Shown here: positions 1 through 11,656 of the stretch, piece by piece | How the letters are laid out: every line of letters begins with the position of its first letter | How positions within the stretch are numbered: the first letter of the stretch is position 1 | Assembly (NCBI RefSeq): GCF_051014685.1 | Contig: NW_027478534.1 | Location: forward strand, 744,001 to 808,000 | DNA from: Ptiloglossa arizonensis | Taxonomy: Eukaryota > Arthropoda > Insecta > Hymenoptera > Colletidae | Length of the DNA: 64,000 bases | Direction: 5' to 3' | Translations under genes and position numbers: made by a program | The notes under the pieces: model-generated | Database searches by the model: none | What the model was told of the DNA's origin: nothing | The model's input: the letters and a program-made list of their open reading frames with translations, nothing else

Positions 1-179
1 CCACAAAATTTCTGTTGCATCTGAAAGTAGAAACTCGCCCGGTTACAACAGTATGCGTACTTTTCACCTAGGCCGTTCTAGTTATTCGTTTCGAGCATCA
101 GAACTGCGAAAATTTTGAGTGTCTCAAGCGTTTCTTACCTCCAAACTGCCATATCTCGCGAATGGATAGCCCAATCCGC

Positions 180-356
180 AAAATTTCTGTTGCATCTGAA
201 AGTAGAAACTCGCCCAATTGCAACGGTATGCGTACTTTTCCCCTAGGCCGTTCTGGTTATTCGTTTGGAGCATCAGAACTGCGAAAAAATTTGAGTTGCT
301 CAAGCGTTTTCTTACCTCCAAACTGCCATATCTCGCGAACGGATTGACCAATCCGC
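180..356. repeat. 177-bp monomer with two homopolymer insertions
   Basis: This m2 monomer has six A in GCGAAAAAATTTGAG and four T in GCGTTTTCTTACC. Its two counterparts, starting at 6479 and 9278, have five A and three T. It is the only 177-bp monomer in the window. Both changes are single-base homopolymer extensions, so a consensus error is as likely as a real variant. Confidence 0.85.
340..355. other. Exemplar of the 16-bp dyad found in many monomers
   Basis: CGGATTG-AC-CAATCCG: perfect 7-bp inverted arms around a 2-bp centre, at monomer positions 159-174, just after the palindromic hexamer TCGCGA (here 333-338). It is intact in a large share of monomers. Types ending CAATCCA lose the outermost pair. 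GGATAG and GGATTT types break the inner arm. The GACGAATCC type keeps 6-bp arms with a 4-bp centre. The symmetry is read directly; a role in protein binding or cruciform formation is inference. Confidence 0.7.
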
Positions 357-706
357 AAAATTTCTGTGGCATCTGAAAGTAGAAACTCGCCCGATCACAA
401 CGGTATGAGTACTTTTCCCCTAGTCCGTCCTAGTTATGCTTGTCGAGCACCAGAACTGCGAAAATTTTGTGTTTCTCAAGTGTTTCTTACCTCCAAACTC
501 CCATATCTCGCGAACGGATTGACCAATCCGCAAAATTTCTGTTGCATCTGAAAGCAGAAACCCGCCCGATTACAAAGGTATGCGTACTTCTCCCGTAGGC
601 CGTTCTAGTTATTCGTTTCGAGCATCAGAACTGCGAAAAATTTGAGTTTCTCAAGCGTTTCTTACCTCCAAACTGCCATATCTCGCGAACGGATTGACCA
701 ATCCGC

Positions 707-2105
707 AAAATTTCTGTTGCATCTGAAAGTAGAAACTCGCCCCATTACAACGGTATGCGTACTTTTCCCCTAGTCCGTTCTGGTTATTCGTTTCGAGCAT
801 CAGAACTGCGAAAATTTTGAGTTTCTCAAGCGTTTCTTACCTCCAAACTGCCATATCTCGCGAACGGATTGACCAATCCTCAAAATTTCTGTTGCATCTG
901 AAAGTAGAAACTCGCCGGTTACAACAGTATGCGTACTTTTCACCTAGGCCGTTCTAGTTATTCGTTTCGAGCATCAGAACTGCGAAAATTTTTAGTTTCT
1001 CAAGCGTTTCTTACGTCCAAACTGCCATATCTCGCGAACGGATTGACCAATCCACAAAATTTCTGTTGCATCTGAAAGTAGAAACTCGCCCGATTACAAC
1101 GGTATGCCAACCTTTCCCCTAGGCCGTTCTAGTTATTCGTTTCGAGCATCAGAACTGCGAAAATTTTGAGTTTCTCAAGCGTTTCTTACGTCCGAACTGC
1201 CATATCTCGCGAACGGATTGACCAATCCACAAAATTTCTGTTGCATCTGAAAGTAGAATCTCGCCCGATTACAACAGTATGCCAACCTTTCCCCTAGGCC
1301 GTTCTAGTTATTCGTTTCGGGCATCAGAACTGCGAAAATTTTGAGTTTCTCAAGCGTTTCTTACGTCCAAACTGCCATATCTCGCGAACGGATTGACCAA
1401 TCCGCAAAATTTCTGTTGCATCTGAAAGTAGAAACTCGCCCGATTACAACGGTATGCGTACTTTTCCCGTAGGCCGTTCTGGTTATTCGTTTCGAGCATC
1501 AGAACTGCGAAAAATTTGAGTTTCTCAAGCGTTTCTTACCTCCAAACTGCCATATCTCGCGAACGGATTGACCAATCCGCAAAATTTCTGTTGCATCTGA
1601 AAGTAGAAACTCGCCCGATTACAACGGTATGCCAACCTTTCCCCTAGGCCGTTCTAGTTATTCGTTTCGAGCATCAGAACTGCGAAAATTTTGAGATTCT
1701 CAAGCGTTTCTTACCTCCAAACTGCCATATCTCGCGAACGGATTGACCAATCCACAAAATTTCTGTTGCATCTGAAAGTAGAAACTCGCCCAATTGCAAC
1801 GGTATGTGTACTTTTCCCCTAGGCCGTTCTGGTTATTCGTTTGGAGCATCAGAACTGCGAAAATTTTGAGTTTCTCAAGCGTTTCTTACCTCCAAACTGC
1901 CATATCTCGCGAACGGATTGACCAATCCGCAAAATTTCTGTTGCATCTGAAAATAGAAACTCGCCCGATTACGACGGTGTGCGTACTTTTCCCCTAGGCC
2001 GTTCTGGTTATTCGTTTCGAGCATCAGAACTGCGAAAATTTTGAGTTTCTCAAGCGTTTCTTACCTCCAAACTGCCATATCTCGCGAACGGATTGACCAA
2101 TCCGC
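707..2105. repeat. 8-mer HOR unit (u1-u8), 1399 bp
   Basis: Ordered types: u1 (CGCCCCATTACAACGG, TAGTCCGTTCTGG), u2 (CGCCGGTTACAACAG, a 174-bp monomer), u3 (TATGCCAACC), u4 (GTAGAATCTCG, TTTCGGGCATC), u5 (TTTTCCCGTAGG, GCGAAAAATTTGAG), u6 (TATGCCAACC, GAGATTCTC), u7 (CAATTGCAACGG, CGTTTGGAG) and u8 (TGAAAATAGAAAC, TACGACGGTGTG). The missing C in u2 makes the unit 1399 rather than 1400 bp. This is the shortest version of the left-domain HOR. Confidence 0.88.
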
Positions 2106-4204
2106 AAAATTTCTGTTGCATCTGAAAGTAGAAACTCGCCCCATTACAACGGTATGCGTACTTTTCCCCTAGTCCGTTCTGGTTATTCGTTTCGAGCATC
2201 AGAACTGCGAAAATTTTGAGTTTCTCAAGCGTTTCTTACCTCCAAACTGCCATATCTCGCGAACGGATTGACCAATCCTCAAAATTTCTGTTGCATCTGA
2301 AAGTAGAAACTCGCCGGTTACAACAGTATGCGTACTTTTCACCTAGGCCGTTCTAGTTATTCGTTTCGAGCATCAGAACTGCGAAAATTTTTAGTTTCTC
2401 AAGCGTTTCTTACGTCCAAACTGCCATATCTCGCGAACGGATTGACCAATCCACAAAATTTCTGTTGCATCTGAAAGTAGAAACTCGCCCGATTACAACG
2501 GTATGCCAACCTTTCCCCTAGGCCGTTCTAGTTATTCGTTTCGAGCATCAGAACTGCGAAAATTTTGAGTTTCTCAAGCGTTTCTTACGTCCGAACTGCC
2601 ATATCTCGCGAACGGATTGACCAATCCACAAAATTTCTGTTGCATCTGAAAGTAGAATCTCGCCCGATTACAACAGTATGCCAACCTTTCCCCTAGGCCG
2701 TTCTAGTTATTCGTTTCGGGCATCAGAACTGCGAAAATTTTGAGTTTCTCAAGCGTTTCTTACGTCCAAACTGCCATATCTCGCGAACGGATTGACCAAT
2801 CCGCAAAATTTCTGTTGCATCTGAAAGTAGAAACTCGCCCGATTACAACGGTATGCGTACTTTTCCCGTAGGCCGTTCTGGTTATTCGTTTCGAGCATCA
2901 GAACTGCGAAAAATTTGAGTTTCTCAAGCGTTTCTTACCTCCAAACTGCCATATCTCGCGAACGGATTGACCAATCCGCAAAATTTCTGTTGCATCTGAA
3001 AGTAGAAACTCGCCCGATTACAACGGTATGCCAACCTTTCCCCTAGGCCGTTCTAGTTATTCGTTTCGAGCATCAGAACTGCGAAAATTTTGAGATTCTC
3101 AAGCGTTTCTTACCTCCAAACTGCCATATCTCGCGAACGGATTGACCAATCCACAAAATTTCTGTTGCATCTGAAAGTATACACACGCCCAATTGCAACG
3201 GTATGTGTACTTTTCCCCTAGGCCGTTCTAGTTATGCTTGTCGAGCATCAGAACTGCGAAAATTTTGAGTTTCTCAAGCGTTTCCTATATCCAGACTGCC
3301 ATATCTCGCGAACGGATAGACCAATCCGCAAAATTTCTGTTGCATCTGAAAGTTGAAACACGCCCGATTACAACGGTATGAGTACTTTTCCCCTAGGCCG
3401 TTCTAGTTATTCGTTTCGAGCATCAGAACTGCGAAAATTTTTAGTTTCTCAAGCGTTTCTTACATCCAAACTGCCATATCTCGCGAACGGATTGACCAAT
3501 CCGCAAAATTTCTGTTGCATCTGAAAGTAGAAACTCGCCCGATTACAACGGTATGCGTACTTTTCCCCTAGGCCGTTCTGGTTATTCGTTTGGAGCATCA
3601 GAACTGCGAAAATTTTGAGTTTCTCAAGCGCTTCTTACATCCAAACTGCCATATCTCGCGAACGGATTGACCAATCCGCAAAATTTCTGTTGCATCTGAA
3701 AGTAGAAACTCGCCCGATTACAACGGTATGCGTACTTTTCCCCTAGTCCGTTCTGGTTATTCGTTTCGAGCATCAGAACTGCGAAAATTTTGAGTTTCTC
3801 AAGCGTTTCTTACCTCCAAACTGCCATATCTCGCGAACGGATTGACCAATCCGCAAAATTTCTGTTGCATCTGAAAGTAGAAACTCGCCCGGTTAAAACA
3901 GTATGCGTACTTTTCACCTAGGCCGTTCTAGTTATTCGTTTCGAGCATCAGAACTGCGAAAATTTTGAGTTTCTCAAGCGTTTCTTACCTCCAAACTGCC
4001 ATATCTCGCGAACGGATTGACCAATCCGCAAAATTTCTGTTGCATCTGAAAATAGAAACTCGCCCGATTACGACGGTGTGCGTACTTTTCCCCTAGGCCG
4101 TTCTGGTTATTCGTTTCGAGCATCAGAACTGCGAAAATTTTGAGTTTCTCAAGCGTTTCTTACCTCCAAACTGCCATATCTCGCGAACGGATTGACCAAT
4201 CCGC
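2106..4204. repeat. 12-mer HOR unit, 2099 bp
   Basis: It repeats u1-u6, then replaces u7 with v7-v11 and ends on u8. v7 has AAGTATACACACGCCC, GTTATGCTTGTCG and CCTATATCCAGACTGCC. v8 has AAGTTGAAACACGCCCG and TATGAGTAC. v9 has CGTTTGGAG and AAGCGCTTCTTACATCC. v10 has TAGTCCGTTCTGG. v11 has CGGTTAAAACAG and TTTTCACC. The u1-u6 part looks essentially identical to the preceding 8-mer. Confidence 0.88.
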
Positions 4205-7003
4205 AAAATTTCTGTTGCATCTGAAAGTAGAAACTCGCCCCATTACAACGGTATGCGTACTTTTCCCCTAGTCCGTTCTGGTTATTCGTTTCGAGCATCA
4301 GAACTGCGAAAATTTTGAGTTTCTCAAGCGTTTCTTACCTCCAAACTGCCATATCTCGCGAACGGATTGACCAATCCTCAAAATTTCTGTTGCATCTGAA
4401 AGTAGAAACTCGCCGGTTACAACAGTATGCGTACTTTTCACCTAGGCCGTTCTAGTTATTCGTTTCGAGCATCAGAACTGCGAAAATTTTTAGTTTCTCA
4501 AGCGTTTCTTACGTCCAAACTGCCATATCTCGCGAACGGATTGACCAATCCACAAAATTTCTGTTGCATCTGAAAGTAGAAACTCGCCCGATTACAACGG
4601 TATGCCAACCTTTCCCCTAGGCCGTTCTAGTTATTCGTTTCGAGCATCAGAACTGCGAAAATTTTGAGTTTCTCAAGCGTTTCTTACGTCCGAACTGCCA
4701 TATCTCGCGAACGGATTGACCAATCCACAAAATTTCTGTTGCATCTGAAAGTAGAATCTCGCCCGATTACAACAGTATGCCAACCTTTCCCCTAGGCCGT
4801 TCTAGTTATTCGTTTCGGGCATCAGAACTGCGAAAATTTTGAGTTTCTCAAGCGTTTCTTACGTCCAAACTGCCATATCTCGCGAACGGATTGACCAATC
4901 CGCAAAATTTCTGTTGCATCTGAAAGTAGAAACTCGCCCGATTACAACGGTATGCGTACTTTTCCCGTAGGCCGTTCTGGTTATTCGTTTCGAGCATCAG
5001 AACTGCGAAAAATTTGAGTTTCTCAAGCGTTTCTTACCTCCAAACTGCCATATCTCGCGAACGGATTGACCAATCCGCAAAATTTCTGTTGCATCTGAAA
5101 GTAGAAACTCGCCCGATTACAACGGTATGCCAACCTTTCCCCTAGGCCGTTCTAGTTATTCGTTTCGAGCATCAGAACTGCGAAAATTTTGAGATTCTCA
5201 AGCGTTTCTTACCTCCAAACTGCCATATCTCGCGAACGGATTGACCAATCCACAAAATTTCTGTTGCATCTGAAAGTATACACACGCCCAATTGCAACGG
5301 TATGTGTACTTTTCCCCTAGGCCGTTCTAGTTATGCTTGTCGAGCATCAGAACTGCGAAAATTTTGAGTTTCTCAAGCGTTTCCTATATCCAGACTGCCA
5401 TATCTCGCGAACGGATAGACCAATCCGCAAAATTTCTGTTGCATCTGAAAGTTGAAACACGCCCGATTACAACGGTATGAGTACTTTTCCCCTAGGCCGT
5501 TCTAGTTATTCGTTTCGAGCATCAGAACTGCGAAAATTTTTAGTTTCTCAAGCGTTTCTTACATCCAAACTGCCATATCTCGCGAACGGATTGACCAATC
5601 CGCAAAATTTCTGTTGCATCTGAAAGTAGAAACTCGCCCGATTACAACGGTATGCGTACTTTTCCCCTAGGCCGTTCTGGTTATTCGTTTGGAGCATCAG
5701 AACTGCGAAAATTTTGAGTTTCTCAAGCGCTTCTTACATCCAAACTGCCATATCTCGCGAACGGATTGACCAATCCGCAAAATTTCTGTTGCATCTGAAA
5801 GTAGAAACTCGCCCGATTACAACGGTATGCGTACTTTTCCCCTAGTCCGTTCTGGTTATTCGTTTCGAGCATCAGAACTGCGAAAATTTTGAGTTTCTCA
5901 AGCGTTTCTTACCTCCAAACTGCCATATCTCGCGAACGGATTGACCAATCCGCAAAATTTCTGTTGCATCTGAAAGTAGAAACTCGCCCGGTTAAAACAG
6001 TATGCGTACTTTTCACCTAGGCCGTTCTAGTTATTCGTTTCGAGCATCAGAACTGCGAAAATTTTTAGTTTCTCAAGCGTTTCTTACGTCCAAACTGCCA
6101 TATCTCGCGAACGGATTGACCAATCCACAAAATTTCTGTTGCATCTGAAAGTAGAAACTCGCCCGATTACAACGGTATGCCAACCTTTCCCCTAGGCCGT
6201 TCTAGTTATTCGTTTCGAGCATCAGAACTGCGAAAATTTTGAGTTTCTCAAGCGTTTCTTACGTCCAAACTGCCATATCTCGCGAACGGATTGACCAATC
6301 CACAAAATTTCTGTTGCATCTGAAAGTAGAAACTCGCCCGGTTACAACAGTATGCGTACTTTTCACCTAGGCCGTTCTAGTTATTCGTTTCGAGCATCAG
6401 AACTGCGAAAATTTTGAGTGTCTCAAGCGTTTCTTACCTCCAAACTGCCATATCTCGCGAATGGATAGCCCAATCCGCAAAATTTCTGTTGCATCTGAAA
6501 GTAGAAACTCGCCCAATTGCAACGGTATGCGTACTTTTCCCCTAGGCCGTTCTGGTTATTCGTTTGGAGCATCAGAACTGCGAAAAATTTGAGTTGCTCA
6601 AGCGTTTCTTACCTCCAAACTGCCATATCTCGCGAACGGATTGACCAATCCGCAAAATTTCTGTGGCATCTGAAAGTAGAAACTCGCCCGATCACAACGG
6701 TATGAGTACTTTTCCCCTAGTCCGTCCTAGTTATGCTTGTCGAGCACCAGAACTGCGAAAATTTTGTGTTTCTCAAGTGTTTCTTACCTCCAAACTCCCA
6801 TATCTCGCGAACGGATTGACCAATCCGCAAAATTTCTGTTGCATCTGAAAGCAGAAACCCGCCCGATTACAAAGGTATGCGTACTTTTCCCGTAGGCCGT
6901 TCTAGTTATTCGTTTCGAGCATCAGAACTGCGAAAAATTTGAGTTTCTCAAGCGTTTCTTACCTCCAAACTGCCATATCTCGCGAACGGATTGACCAATC
7001 CGC
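4205..7003. repeat. 16-mer HOR unit, 2799 bp (copy 1)
   Basis: Order u1-u6, v7-v10, v11' (CGGTTAAAACAG with TTTTTAG and TTACGTCC), w12 (TATGCCAACC), m1-m4. It is the 12-mer with v11 and u8 replaced by a six-monomer tail. Landmarks map to the next unit at a constant offset of 2799 bp. Confidence 0.9.
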
Positions 7004-9802
7004 AAAATTTCTGTTGCATCTGAAAGTAGAAACTCGCCCCATTACAACGGTATGCGTACTTTTCCCCTAGTCCGTTCTGGTTATTCGTTTCGAGCATCAG
7101 AACTGCGAAAATTTTGAGTTTCTCAAGCGTTTCTTACCTCCAAACTGCCATATCTCGCGAACGGATTGACCAATCCTCAAAATTTCTGTTGCATCTGAAA
7201 GTAGAAACTCGCCGGTTACAACAGTATGCGTACTTTTCACCTAGGCCGTTCTAGTTATTCGTTTCGAGCATCAGAACTGCGAAAATTTTTAGTTTCTCAA
7301 GCGTTTCTTACGTCCAAACTGCCATATCTCGCGAACGGATTGACCAATCCACAAAATTTCTGTTGCATCTGAAAGTAGAAACTCGCCCGATTACAACGGT
7401 ATGCCAACCTTTCCCCTAGGCCGTTCTAGTTATTCGTTTCGAGCATCAGAACTGCGAAAATTTTGAGTTTCTCAAGCGTTTCTTACGTCCGAACTGCCAT
7501 ATCTCGCGAACGGATTGACCAATCCACAAAATTTCTGTTGCATCTGAAAGTAGAATCTCGCCCGATTACAACAGTATGCCAACCTTTCCCCTAGGCCGTT
7601 CTAGTTATTCGTTTCGGGCATCAGAACTGCGAAAATTTTGAGTTTCTCAAGCGTTTCTTACGTCCAAACTGCCATATCTCGCGAACGGATTGACCAATCC
7701 GCAAAATTTCTGTTGCATCTGAAAGTAGAAACTCGCCCGATTACAACGGTATGCGTACTTTTCCCGTAGGCCGTTCTGGTTATTCGTTTCGAGCATCAGA
7801 ACTGCGAAAAATTTGAGTTTCTCAAGCGTTTCTTACCTCCAAACTGCCATATCTCGCGAACGGATTGACCAATCCGCAAAATTTCTGTTGCATCTGAAAG
7901 TAGAAACTCGCCCGATTACAACGGTATGCCAACCTTTCCCCTAGGCCGTTCTAGTTATTCGTTTCGAGCATCAGAACTGCGAAAATTTTGAGATTCTCAA
8001 GCGTTTCTTACCTCCAAACTGCCATATCTCGCGAACGGATTGACCAATCCACAAAATTTCTGTTGCATCTGAAAGTATACACACGCCCAATTGCAACGGT
8101 ATGTGTACTTTTCCCCTAGGCCGTTCTAGTTATGCTTGTCGAGCATCAGAACTGCGAAAATTTTGAGTTTCTCAAGCGTTTCCTATATCCAGACTGCCAT
8201 ATCTCGCGAACGGATAGACCAATCCGCAAAATTTCTGTTGCATCTGAAAGTTGAAACACGCCCGATTACAACGGTATGAGTACTTTTCCCCTAGGCCGTT
8301 CTAGTTATTCGTTTCGAGCATCAGAACTGCGAAAATTTTTAGTTTCTCAAGCGTTTCTTACATCCAAACTGCCATATCTCGCGAACGGATTGACCAATCC
8401 GCAAAATTTCTGTTGCATCTGAAAGTAGAAACTCGCCCGATTACAACGGTATGCGTACTTTTCCCCTAGGCCGTTCTGGTTATTCGTTTGGAGCATCAGA
8501 ACTGCGAAAATTTTGAGTTTCTCAAGCGCTTCTTACATCCAAACTGCCATATCTCGCGAACGGATTGACCAATCCGCAAAATTTCTGTTGCATCTGAAAG
8601 TAGAAACTCGCCCGATTACAACGGTATGCGTACTTTTCCCCTAGTCCGTTCTGGTTATTCGTTTCGAGCATCAGAACTGCGAAAATTTTGAGTTTCTCAA
8701 GCGTTTCTTACCTCCAAACTTCCATATCTCGCGAACGGATTGACCAATCCGCAAAATTTCTGATGCATCTGAAAGTAGAAACTCGCCCGGTTAAAACAGT
8801 ATGCGTACTTTTCACCTAGGCCGTTCTAGTTATTCGTTTCGAGCATCAGAACTGCGAAAATTTTTAGTTTCTCAAGCGTTTCTTACGTCCAAACTGCCAT
8901 ATCTCGCGAACGGATTGACCAATCCACAAAATTTCTGTTGCATCTGAAAGTAGAAACTCGCCCGATTACAACGGTATGCCAACCTTTCCCCTAGGCCGTT
9001 CTAGTTATTCGTTTCGAGCATCAGAACTGCGAAAATTTTGAGTTTCTCAAGCGTTTCTTACGTCCAAACTGCCATATCTCGCGAACGGATTGACCAATCC
9101 ACAAAATTTCTGTTGCATCTGAAAGTAGAAACTCGCCCGGTTACAACAGTATGCGTACTCTTCACCTAGGCCGTTCTAGTTATTCGTTTCGAGCATCAGA
9201 ACTGCGAAAATTTTGAGTGTCTCAAGCGTTTCTTACCTCCAAACTGCCATATCTCGCGAATGGATAGCCCAATCCGCAAAATTTCTGTTGCATCTGAAAG
9301 TAGAAACTCGCCCAATTGCAACGGTATGCGTACTTTTCCCCTAGGCCGTTCTGGTTATTCGTTTGGAGCATCAGAACTGCGAAAAATTTGAGTTGCTCAA
9401 GCGTTTCTTACCTCCAAACTGCCATATCTCGCGAACGGATTGACCAATCCGCAAAATTTCTGTGGCATCTGAAAGTAGAAACTCGCCCGATCACAACGGT
9501 ATGAGTACTTTTCCCCTAGTCCGTCCTAGTTATGCTTGTCGAGCACCAGAACTGCGAAAATTTTGTGTTTCTCAAGTGTTTCTTACCTCCAAACTCCCAT
9601 ATCTCGCGAACGGATTGACCAATCCGCAAAATTTCTGTTGCATCTGAAAGCAGAAACACGCCCGATTACAAAGGTATGCGTACTTTTCCCGTAGGCCGTT
9701 CTAGTTATTCGTTTCGAGCATCAGAACTGCGAAAATTTTTAGTTTCTCAAGCGTTTCTTACTTACAAACTGCCACATCACGCGAACGGATTGACCAATCC
9801 GC
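7004..9802. repeat. 16-mer HOR unit, 2799 bp (copy 2)
   Basis: Same monomer order as 4205-7003 with only a handful of substitutions seen (for example AAACTTCCATATC near 8719, TGATGCATC near 8761, TACTCTTCACC near 9157, AGAAACACGCCC near 9653). The match decays in the last monomer from about 9737 (TTTTTAG, CTTACAAACTGCCACATCACG), so the HOR boundary lies inside that monomer. Confidence 0.9.
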
Positions 9803-11130
9803 AAAATTTCTGTTGCAACTGAAAGTAGAAACTCGCCCGATTACGACGGTATGCGTACCTTTCCCCTAGGCCGTTCTGGTTATTCGTTTCGAGCATCAGA
9901 ACTGCGAAAATTTTGAGTTTCTCAAGCGTTTCTTACCTCCAAACTGCCATATCTCGCGAACGGATTGACCAATCCGCAAAATTTCTGTTGCATCTGAAAG
10001 TAGAAACTCGCCCGATTTCAACAGTGTGAGTACTTTTCCCCTAGTCCGTTCTAGTTATGCTTGTCGAGCATCAGAACTGCGAAAATTTTGAGTTTCTCAA
10101 GCGTTTCTTACATACAAACTGCCACATCTCGCGAACGGATTGACCAGTCCGCAAAATTTCTGTTGCATCCGAAAGTAGAAACTCGCCCGATTACAACGGT
10201 ATGCGTACTTTTCCCCTAGGCCGTTCTGGTTATTCGTTTCGAGCATCAGAACTGCGAAAATTTTGAGTTGCTCAAGCGTTTCTTACCTCCAAACTGCAAT
10301 ATCTCGCGAAAGGATTGACCAATCCGCAAAATTTCTGTTGCATCTGAAAGTAGAAACTCGCCCGATTACAACGGTATGTGTACTTTTCCCCTAGGCCGTT
10401 CTAGTTATTCGTTTCGAGCACCAGAACTGCGAAAATTTTGAGTTTCTCAAGCGTTTCGTACCTCCAAACTGCCATATCTCGCGAACGGATTGACCAATCC
10501 GCAAAATTTCTGTTGCATCTGAAAGTAGAAACTCGCCCGATCACAACGGTATGTGTACTTTTCCCCTAGGCCGTTCTAGTTATTCGTTTCGAGCATCAGA
10601 ACAGCGAAAATTTTGAGTTTCTCAAGCGTTTCTTACATCCAAACTGCCATATCTCGCGAACGGATTGACCAATCCGCAAAATTTCTGTTGCATCTGAAAG
10701 TAGATACTCGCCCGATCACAACGGTATGAGTACTTTTCCCCTAGGCCGTTCTAGTTATTCGTTTCGAGCATCAGAACTGTGAACATTATGAGTTTCTCAA
10801 CCGTTTCTTACCTCCAAACTGCCATATTTCGCGAACGGATTGACCAACCCGCAAAATTTCTGTTGCATCTGAAAGTAGAAGCTCGCCCTATTACAACGGT
10901 ATGCGTACTTTTCCCCTAGTCCGTTCTAGTTATGCTTGTCGAGCACCAGAACTGCGAAAATTTTGAGTTTCTCAAGCGTTTCGTACCTCCAAACTGCCAT
11001 ATCTCGCGAACGGATTGACCAATCTGCAAAATTTCTGTTGCATCTGAAAGTAGAAACTCGCCCGATTTCAACAGTATGAGTACTATTCCCCTAGGCCGTT
11101 CTAGTTATGCCTGTCGAGCATCAGAACTGC

Positions 11131-11656
11131 GAAAATTTTTGAGTTTCTCAAGCGTTTCTTACCTCCAAACAGCCATATCTCTCGAACGGATTGACCAATC
11201 CGCAATATTTCTGTTGCATCTGAAAGTAGAACCTCGCCCGATTACAAACGTATGCGTACTTTTCCCCTTGTCCGTCCTAGTTATGCTTGTCGAGCATCAG
11301 AACTGTGAACATTTTGAGTTTCTCGACCGTTTTTTACCTCCAAACTGCCATATCTCGCGAACGGATTGACCGATCCGCAAAATTTCTGTTGCATCTGAAA
11401 GTAGAAACTCGCCCGATTACAACCGTATGCGTACTTTTCCCCTTGTCCGTCCTAGTTATGCTTGTCGAGCATCAGAACTGTGAACATTTTGAGTTTCTCG
11501 ACCGTGTTTTACCTCCAAACTGCCATATCTCGCGAACGGATTGACCGATCCGCAAAATTTCTGTTGCATCTGAAAGTAGAAACCCGCCCGATTACAACGG
11601 TATGTGTACTTTTCCCCTAGGCCGCTCCAGTTATTCGTTTCGAGCATCAGAACTGC
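11131..11656. repeat. 526-bp three-monomer duplication, copy 1
   Basis: Three monomers plus one base, from the GAAAATTTTTGAG tract (an extra T) to the next such tract. Types in order: GTAGAACCTCG with TACAAACG, then TACAACCG with CCTTGTCCGTCC and CTCGACCG, then GTAGAAACCCGCCC with GGCCGCTCC. The copies differ visibly at only one place (AAACAGCC here, AAACTGCC in copy 2). Confidence 0.88.

Larger units (their letters stand above)
1..706. repeat. Tail of a 16-mer HOR unit (monomers m1-m4)
   Basis: Four monomers, starting at 5, 180, 357 and 532. m1 has CGGTTACAACAG, TTTTCACC, GAGTGTCTC and GAATGGATAGCCC. m2 has CAATTGCAACGG with CGTTTGGAG. m3 has TGTGGCATC, GATCACAACGG and GTCGAGCACC. m4 has AAAGCAGAAACCCG and TACAAAGG. 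The same ordered block recurs at 6304-7003 and 9103-9802, offsets of 6299 and 9098, where it closes the 16-mer units. The window therefore opens inside such a unit. Confidence 0.85.

Noticed and set aside
84..100. TTCGTTTCGAGCATC and the TTCGTTTGGAGC variant as a CENP-B box
   Set aside because: The start resembles the mammalian box, but the required A and the CGGG core at the correct spacing are absent. The TTTGGA variant would need a one-base shift and still lacks CGGG.
84..100. GTTTCGAGCATC as a pol III B box (tRNA-derived repeat)
   Set aside because: It matches only the TTCGA centre. No A box lies at a proper distance, there is no cloverleaf pairing, and no terminator follows.
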